From positions 9,995,706 through 10,059,705 of the forward strand of contig NC_062992.1 in assembly GCF_023078275.1 (NCBI RefSeq): a stretch of 64,000 nucleotides of DNA, given 5' to 3'. How positions within the stretch are numbered: position 1 is the stretch's first letter; every line of letters begins with the position of its first letter. This DNA is from Leguminivora glycinivorella. Lineage: Eukaryota; Arthropoda; Insecta; Lepidoptera; Tortricidae. Below the pieces are notes generated by a model. It was not told the origin of the DNA. It did no database searches and saw nothing but the letters and a program-made list of their open reading frames with translations. Both the position numbers and the translations under genes were made by a program. This document shows positions 62,401 to 64,000 of the stretch, in pieces.

Positions 62401-63846
62401 AACGCTCACTAAACGAAGCGCTAGTAGATATCTATCTCTATCGCGCTTGCGTATTGGCGCGACAGAGCCAGCGGCGTATCGCTTTCGTTTGGCGTCGGAG
62501 AAATGCCATTCGGCTACGGGGCCAGGTCTCTTTAAAGCAAGAGTAAATAGGTATCTCATAGGTAAGCGTGCTCCACCGTAGACCGCATCATCACTTACCA
62601 TCAGGTGTGATCGTGGTCAAACGTCTACCTATTCATACAAAAAAAAAAGTGCAGTTTTATGTGCTCTACCTACCCCTTTTGGGAACACAGGCTAGAGTTA
62701 TGTGTGTACATATTTATGTATCATCATGTATGTTAAGTCAATAAGATTGCGCTGATTAATTCCGTCATCCATCATGATATTCATGATCGAGCAAAATACG
62801 ATTCTATTTGTAGACCATTTATCTTTGACATACGCGAAACTATTTAAAGCGTGTAAGGCATTATTTTAGAGAGAAATAATTGATGTCGCTGATAAAATGC
62901 TATTATTGAACACATATTAATAGCACTCTCAACAATTGTAGCGATAAATTACCTATTTATAACGCAATAAACAACCATTTTAGATACGTTTATCAATGAG
63001 GGATTTTTTACTACGCCGACGGCATCCTCCTTGAGTTAATCCCGGCATTTGCCACGGCTCATGGGAACCTGGGATCCGCTTTGACAACTAATCCCAAGAT
63101 TTGTGGCGTAGGCACTAGTTTTACGAAAGCGACTGCCATCTGACCTTCCAACCCGAAGGGTAACTAGGCCTTATTGGAATTAGTCCGGTTTCCTCACGAC
63201 GTTTTACTGCACCGAAAAGCGACTGGCAAACATCAAATGACATTTCGCACATTAGTTTCGAAAAACTCATTGGTACGAGCCGGGGAACCCGCGACCTCAG
63301 GATCGTAAGTCGCACGCTCTTACCGCTAGGCCACCAGCGCCGTGTGGAGTGGAAATCGCCCGGCATGTCAAATCTCCTTCCTTCCTATATCTGTGGGTTT
63401 TTTTTTATACTACGTCGGTGGCAAAGAATCGTACGGCCCGCCTGATGGAAAGCGGTCACCGTAACCTATGGACGCCTGTAACTCAAAGAGTGTCACATGC
63501 GCGTTGCTACCCCATTAGAAACTTGTACATTCCCCTTTGCTGTGTTAAATACACAGTAAAAAGGAGTGTACAAGTTCCAAGGAGGGTTCGGGTTGCCGAC
63601 GACTCAAAGGACAATAGACGGAATAAGTCAGTTCCGTAAGTCCTCCCGTCATCAGCACACCGCACCCTTGTTGAGCTCTGGCAGCCTTACTCACCGGCAG
63701 GAACACAATACTATGAATAGGGTTTTCTGTAGGCCTGTAATGACTATCCAATAAAGTGATCCATTCATGAAACTTACCCATTTCCTGTTCTTCTAAATCG
63801 GATAGTTGCGTAGAGCAGGCCTCGTCCCCCGGTGCACACTTAAGTG
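38353..63846 (-). CDS. Pacifastin-like multidomain inhibitor precursor B (5' end outside window)
   Basis: Secreted-type polyprotein of serine protease inhibitor modules, at least 721 aa here. Fourteen exons, each with at most one PLD. Order and phases (in/out): 63846-63778 (1/1), 61355-61224 (1/1), 51861-51748 (1/1), 50438-50292 (1/1), 49522-49412 (1/1), 48564-48506 (1/0), 47589-46978 (0/0), 46392-46234, 44562-44398, 43938-43807, 41590-41552 (all 0/0), 40914-40767 (0/1), 40253-40107 (1/1), 38486-38353 (1/stop). There are eleven PLDs. Predicted P1 residues differ: Arg in four (CVRQSEC, CTRKVC, CTRRAC, CTRIDC), Lys in one, Leu in two, others non-basic, so several protease types may be targeted. 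Two furin-type sites (RVKR at 47154-47143; RRKR at 40779-40768) suggest cleavage into smaller inhibitors, as known for locust precursors. The signal peptide is beyond the right edge. Confidence 0.87.
38487..39412. other. Gene B intron, no named feature
   Basis: Contains a GC-rich patch at 39020-39130 with no recognisable exon. Confidence 0.45.
39413..40075. repeat. Repeat-rich intron segment of gene B
   Basis: GCATGCAGCCCGTAGTAA and TATTAGACGTT occur at both 39418 and 40027, as direct ends of a block. 39471-39664 is an inverted copy of 26037-26227 (TGCGAGAGGGACACCAGCCC). Probably nested MITEs. Confidence 0.5.
40107..40253 (-). CDS. Gene B exon, PLD
   Basis: 147 nt, phase 1 at both ends. CVPGSVFEQGCSNMCRC..CTLKRC; the reactive loop TLK is the same as in the locust chymotrypsin inhibitor PMP-C. 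An extra residue lies between Cys2 and Cys3. Confidence 0.92.
40767..40914 (-). CDS. Gene B exon, PLD plus furin-type site
   Basis: Phase 0 in, 1 out. CEPRKEFRMDCNTCLC..CTRIDC with P1 Arg, then an Asn-rich spacer (NNNHNGN) and RRKR at the exon end, a consensus furin cleavage site. A plus-strand open frame across it is a shadow. Confidence 0.92.
41130..41260. mobile_element. Palindromic MITE (family M4)
   Basis: GGCCTCCACACATCTAGCGT at the left is mirrored by ACGCTAGATGTGGGGGCC at the right. The arms of about 53 bp (including GGGCCAACTGTATGGA) surround a 25-nt centre. Confidence 0.85.
41552..41590 (-). CDS. Gene B 39-nt linker microexon
   Basis: Acceptor TTCTTCTTTTCAG, 13 codons (NQTLIRKTRTTTQ), donor GTAAAA. 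Phase 0 at both ends, which fits its neighbours. Basic, Thr-rich spacer between two PLDs. No database support is available here. Confidence 0.65.
41880..41975. repeat. TTAAAAA-type and TTAC microsatellites
   Basis: AAAAATT repeats run into seven TTAC units (about 41938-41966). Confidence 0.85.
42050..42785 (+). repeat. GC-rich LINE 3'-region-like repeat
   Basis: About 700 bp, much more GC-rich than the intron around it, ending near GGAAAAGACAAATAATAATA. It looks like the 3' UTR of a non-LTR retrotransposon. An ATA microsatellite (42114-42134) interrupts it. No domain is visible in any frame. Confidence 0.45.
42791..42960 (-). repeat. LINE 3' tail-like repeat
   Basis: On the minus strand it ends GTGTGCAATTAAAGC then ATTTTATTATTATTT, a common end of lepidopteran non-LTR elements. 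AT-rich simple sequence follows to about 43110. Confidence 0.45.
43270..43480 (-). repeat. Interspersed repeat, GGGGTAGGCAGAGCACA type
   Basis: Related pieces at 26246-26425, 27665-27755, 40312-40460 and around 61641-62700. Shared blocks are CCTGTATCCCATAAAGGGG-like and CTCTCGCCTACGCCA. Confidence 0.6.
43807..43938 (-). CDS. Gene B exon, PLD
   Basis: 132 nt, phase 0 at both ends. CNPGEVFEIDCNMCHC..CTRRAC, P1 Arg. The donor GTTTGA is weak. Acceptor CCCCAG; a second AG three bases on could shift the start by one residue. Confidence 0.88.
44398..44562 (-). CDS. Gene B exon, PLD
   Basis: 165 nt, phase 0. Basic N-terminal linker (ATKSSKNATKK), PLD CVENRMFIMDCNTCWC..CTRKVC (P1 Arg, the TRK loop known from locust trypsin inhibitor SGPI-1), and acidic tail EPVEEEGAE. 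Confidence 0.9.
44690..44805 (-). repeat. Interspersed repeat, CATACTAATATTATAAATG type
   Basis: Minus-strand partial copy with GGCAAAACGGAGCGACGAAT. Confidence 0.65.
44806..45348. other. Gene B intron, no named feature
   Basis: AT-rich, nothing recognised. Confidence 0.45.
45349..45414 (-). CDS. Candidate alternative terminal exon of gene B
   Basis: Acceptor TTTGTTTTGTTACAG, then 21 codons in phase 0 (EMNPIVPLKGEDSKHKNK and on) and TAG. No GT donor follows for over 60 nt. If spliced to the exon at 46234 it would end the protein early. Charged composition is like the other linkers. Evidence is splice-site quality only. Confidence 0.22.
   Translation of the reverse strand, partial: EMNPIVPLKGEDSKHKNKPTK
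45818..45910 (-). pseudogene. Broken duplicate of a gene B PLD exon
   Basis: Its 3' half (CHCNSDGTDFSC, CANKPCPLPDD, VEVFHELH and donor GTACGT) is nearly identical to exon 46234-46392. The 5' half, with acceptor and first cysteines, is absent; in its place is the palindromic MITE at 45911-46199. The frame stays open into the MITE but no acceptor is evident, so it is probably dead. Confidence 0.75.
45911..46199. mobile_element. Palindromic MITE (family P1), decayed copy
   Basis: Same ends as 148-472 (GGGCCATG.. and ..AATGGCCC), flanked by AGCA and AGTA, a possible diverged 4-bp duplication. It lies at the break point of a duplicated exon. Confidence 0.8.
46234..46392 (-). CDS. Gene B exon, PLD
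   Basis: 159 nt, phase 0. CKPSTTFYVGCNPCHC..CTNKPC followed by acidic PLPDDVEVFHELH. P1 Asn, so canonical inhibition of trypsin is doubtful. GC-rich third positions. Confidence 0.92.
46509..46646. mobile_element. MITE (family M2), uninterrupted
   Basis: 138 bp with ends AGTGCGTTTTCACATTATCC and the inverse, and GATATCGGAT core. Same family as the one split by the LTR element. Confidence 0.8.
46978..47589 (-). CDS. Gene B long exon: acidic pro-region, furin-type site, PLD
   Basis: 612 nt, phase 0 at both ends. About 145 residues of Asp/Glu/Asn/Leu-rich sequence with no Cys, then GGRVKR (furin consensus, 47154-47143), then the PLD CKPNEEFLNDCNTCKC..CTQNEC and a charged tail (DKDGKDGGKDVDKEVEVF). 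AT-rich codon use unlike the GC-rich PLD exons nearby. The acidic part looks like a spacer to be removed by processing. Confidence 0.9.
47590..48505. other. Gene B intron, no named feature
   Basis: Short open frames present but no splice-supported exon or repeat recognised. Confidence 0.4.
48506..48564 (-). CDS. Gene B phase-switch linker exon
   Basis: 59 nt, 19 residues (DMHFEDRHGETGAVETAEP). Phase 1 in and 0 out, exactly what is needed to link the phase-1 PLD exons upstream to the phase-0 set downstream. Good acceptor (TTTCAG) and donor (GTGAGT). Confidence 0.78.
48610..48862 (-). mobile_element. tRNA-derived SINE (family S1)
   Basis: A box TGGCGCAGTCGG near 48850 and B box GGGTTCGAATCCCGG near 48803; AATAAATA tail at the low-coordinate end. 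Confidence 0.88.
48863..49411. other. Gene B intron, no named feature
   Basis: A weak inverted repeat near 49145-49280 (TGTACAGTTAAAAAGCTGTG against CAGCTGTGTTTTTGACTGTA). Nothing else. Confidence 0.4.
49412..49522 (-). CDS. Gene B exon, PLD
   Basis: 111 nt, phase 1 in and out. CAPQSQWKNDCNMCWC..CTKMGC, P1 Lys, shortest loop between Cys4 and Cys5. Donor GTTAGT. Confidence 0.9.
50139..50265 (-). pseudogene. Tandem duplicate of the preceding PLD exon
   Basis: Nearly identical to 50292-50438 from AATCATACCTAAAGGCGTA to the donor side (CTDKACPGQET). Only 26 bp (50291-50266) separate the two, too short for an intron, and the frame running through has TAA in that spacer. No acceptor gives the right phase unless inside the unit. 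So this copy is either unused, a poison extension of the first exon, or an assembly artefact. Confidence 0.7.
50292..50438 (-). CDS. Gene B exon, PLD
   Basis: 147 nt, phase 1 at both ends. Pro/Ala linker (EAAPTKPIIPKGV), PLD CAPGTAWQSQCNDCVC..CTDKAC with an Asp at P1. Donor GTGAGA. Confidence 0.88.
50466..50702 (-). repeat. Interspersed repeat, CATACTAATATTATAAATG type
   Basis: Minus-strand full copy from CTTTTGCCCGCGGCTTCGCT to the CATACTAATATTATAAATG end. Confidence 0.7.
50703..51747. other. Gene B intron, no named feature
   Basis: AT-rich with a small GC-rich part near 51440-51490. Nothing recognised. Confidence 0.4.
51748..51861 (-). CDS. Gene B exon, PLD
   Basis: 114 nt, phase 1. CKPNTTFARDCNTCRC..CTIMEC. 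P1 Ile. Good acceptor (TTTGCAG) and donor (GTAAGT). Confidence 0.92.
51933..52440. mobile_element. Non-autonomous hAT-type element
   Basis: 508 bp. Ends TAGGGATGTACCGACTA and TAGTCGGTACATCCCTA, flanked by GTTAATAG on both sides (51925-51932, 52441-52448), an 8-bp target duplication. Sub-terminal clusters of CCGACTAGTCGG at both ends are likely transposase sites. The middle has a decayed tRNA-like SINE head (CTTGGCTTAGTGGGTAGTG, about 52166). Confidence 0.92.
52467..52726 (-). mobile_element. tRNA-derived SINE (family S1), best-preserved copy
   Basis: From GACCGGTCTGGCTCAGTCTG (A box) and GGGTTCGAATCCCGG (B box) to an AAATAAATAAAT tail at 52467. Confidence 0.9.
53012..53325. mobile_element. 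Small inverted-repeat element inside the left arm
   Basis: AAAATTTTACCTTCCAATAA at the left is mirrored by TTATTGGAAGGTAAAATTTT-type sequence at the right (about 60-bp arms through CCTGGTATATCCGAGGTCT). The middle (53070-53222) is the inverse of 58180-58345. Confidence 0.7.
54276..54497. mobile_element. GC-rich palindromic MITE (family M5)
   Basis: Ends CACCGCCACACATGCGCG and TTTATGTGTGGCGGAGGCTT. Shares ends with 59818-59937 and 63911-64000. CpG-rich interior. Confidence 0.75.
56024..57206 (+). repeat. 97-bp GC-rich tandem array
   Basis: GAGGCGCCAGCAT recurs at 56367, 56464, 56561, 56658, 56753, 56850, 56947, 57044 and 57141 (spacing 97, once 95). More diverged relatives precede it from about 56024. 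From 56753 on, two unit types alternate (GGCTCGCGGCG..CAAGGCAGACGCA and GGATCGCGGCG..GGCAGACGAA), giving a 194-bp higher-order unit. Open frames here follow the repeat and rotate through frames each unit, so a conventional protein is unlikely. Confidence 0.9.
57598..57635. repeat. CCG trinucleotide repeat
   Basis: About eight GCC/CCG units, at the edge of the GC-rich block. Confidence 0.85.
57661..57692. promoter_or_regulatory. Twin CACGTG E-boxes
   Basis: GCACGTGGTCCCCGGA is present twice head to tail, each with the palindromic E-box CACGTG. bHLH factors bind this motif in general; no nearby promoter is proven. Confidence 0.4.
58638..58735 (+). repeat. LINE 3'-end-like repeat
   Basis: TTGACTGGTAGAGAATGCC with TGCAATAAAG tail and AATAAATAAATAA, as at 33805-33890. 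Confidence 0.55.
58739..59280 (+). repeat. Interspersed repeat, GGGTTCCGTAG type
   Basis: Matches 2290-2800 in inverse orientation; includes CCGTCCGTCCGTCCGTCC and a C-run at 59095-59104. Confidence 0.65.
59818..59937. mobile_element. Palindromic MITE (family M5)
   Basis: CGACACATGCGCGTTTTGAT and its mirror ATCAAAACGCTTTATGTGTG; GC-rich centre. Confidence 0.75.
59999..60121 (-). pseudogene. Decayed duplicate of gene B PLD exon 61224-61355
   Basis: Its 3' half (EWESNCHQCRCVAGV, CVRQSEC, ESI and donor GTAAGT) and the following intron edge are almost identical to 61224-61355. The 5' half is rearranged: the usual CLSGTE start is lost and the only in-phase AG (before 60121) lacks a normal pyrimidine tract, giving a domain without its first Cys. 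A further fragment of the 3' edge sits near 60176-60225. Probably not used. Confidence 0.65.
61224..61355 (-). CDS. Gene B exon, PLD
   Basis: 132 nt, phase 1. CLSGTEWESNCHQCRC..CVRQSEC, P1 Arg. The usual Asn after Cys2 is His here (CHQC). Confidence 0.9.
61376..61582 (-). repeat. Interspersed repeat (family R1)
   Basis: Same family as 9751-9920 and 34990-35660; CAGACAGACAGACACG tract near 61530. Confidence 0.6.
61684..62171. mobile_element. Inverted-repeat element with arms of about 110 bp
   Basis: GGGAAGAGTTGTAACTCCAT and CAGTAAATGCGG at the left are mirrored by CCGCATTTACTG and ACAACTCTTCCC at the right; CTAGCGACAATCACGCGTCA is in both arms. Non-coding. Confidence 0.75.
62369..62523. mobile_element. 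MITE (family M3)
   Basis: Ends CTAGCCGAATGGCACA and TGCCATTCGGCTACGGGG. Opposite orientation to 32168-32323. Confidence 0.75.
62524..63009. other. Gene B intron, no named feature
   Basis: AT-rich. A fragment of the GGGGTAGGCAGAGCACA-type repeat near 62650-62700. Confidence 0.4.
63010..63346 (-). mobile_element. tRNA-derived SINE (family S2)
   Basis: On the minus strand it opens GGCGCTGGTGGCCTAGCGGT (A box) and GGTCGCGGGTTC (B box) as in a tRNA gene, then a long unique body ending AACTCAAGGAGGATGCC. Different head and body from family S1. Confidence 0.85.
63398..63620 (+). repeat. Interspersed repeat, ACGTCGGTGGCAAACAAG type
   Basis: Same family as 1329-1480, with GTGTACAAGTTCCAAGGAGG at its far end. 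Confidence 0.6.
63778..63846 (-). CDS. Gene B first visible exon
   Basis: 69 nt, 22 full codons, phase 1 in and out (acceptor TTTTCTTTTTCAG, donor GTAAGT). Encodes ALKCAPGDEACSTQLSDLEE and on; two Cys only, so it is not a full PLD, but CAPG is the usual PLD start. It may be a truncated module or part of a domain shared with an exon beyond the window. Confidence 0.55.
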
Positions 63847-63910
63847 CTGAAAAAGAAAACATACTACTGTAAAAACGATACTAATAAAAACTTTCCAGAA
63901 AAAAGTCTAA

Positions 63911-64000
63911 AGCCTCCGCCACAAGAGTTCGTCCGGCGCACCGCTATCGTTGCGCTCCGCTACCGCTCCGCCTACGCTATCAAAACGCGCATGTGTGGCC
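63911..64000. mobile_element. MITE (family M5), cut by window end
   Basis: AGCCTCCGCCACAAGAG at the left and CAAAACGCGCATGTGTGGCC at the window edge. Confidence 0.65.

Overview
The window looks like nuclear DNA of a moth or butterfly (Lepidoptera). It is AT-rich, has short exons separated by long introns with GT..AG ends, carries an MBF2-family gene (a family best known from Lepidoptera and other insects), and is packed with lepidopteran-style repeats: tRNA-derived SINEs, Jockey/CR1-type LINE remnants, a mariner, hAT-like and palindromic MITEs. I see no rRNA, CRISPR or prokaryotic feature.

Layout. Positions 1-10.2 kb are mostly mobile DNA: palindromic MITE, a 121-bp minisatellite (3.66-4.27 kb), an apparently intact mariner (4806-6061) and a frameshifted LINE (about 7.06-9.75 kb). 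The last two exons of the mitochondrial trifunctional protein beta subunit (HADHB-type thiolase) lie on + at 10209-10286 and 24637-24771. The intron between them holds an 11.9-kb LTR element (11740-23656) with 3.1-kb LTRs and no visible gag-pol, itself nested in a MITE. A complete two-exon MBF2-family gene is on + at 29399-31145.

From 32.3 kb to the right end, the minus strand holds two tandem genes for secreted proteins made of pacifastin light-chain domains (PLDs, six-cysteine serine protease inhibitor modules). Gene A (35788 down to 32339, five exons, 302 aa, signal peptide, five PLDs) is complete. Gene B (63846 down to 38353, 14 supported exons, at least 721 aa, eleven PLDs, two furin-type processing sites) runs off the right edge at its 5' end. 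All exon phases in both genes agree with one another. Gene B also carries three decayed or broken duplicate PLD exons, so exon birth and death is visible there.

The introns of gene B are full of transposons. The most unusual is a GC-rich 5.6-kb block (52901-58544) bounded by inverted repeats with a 97-bp tandem array inside and no recognisable transposase. Functionally, the genes do not form an operon-like unit: fatty acid beta-oxidation (HADHB), a small secreted MBF2-family protein, and two protease-inhibitor precursors that probably act in haemolymph or another extracellular fluid.
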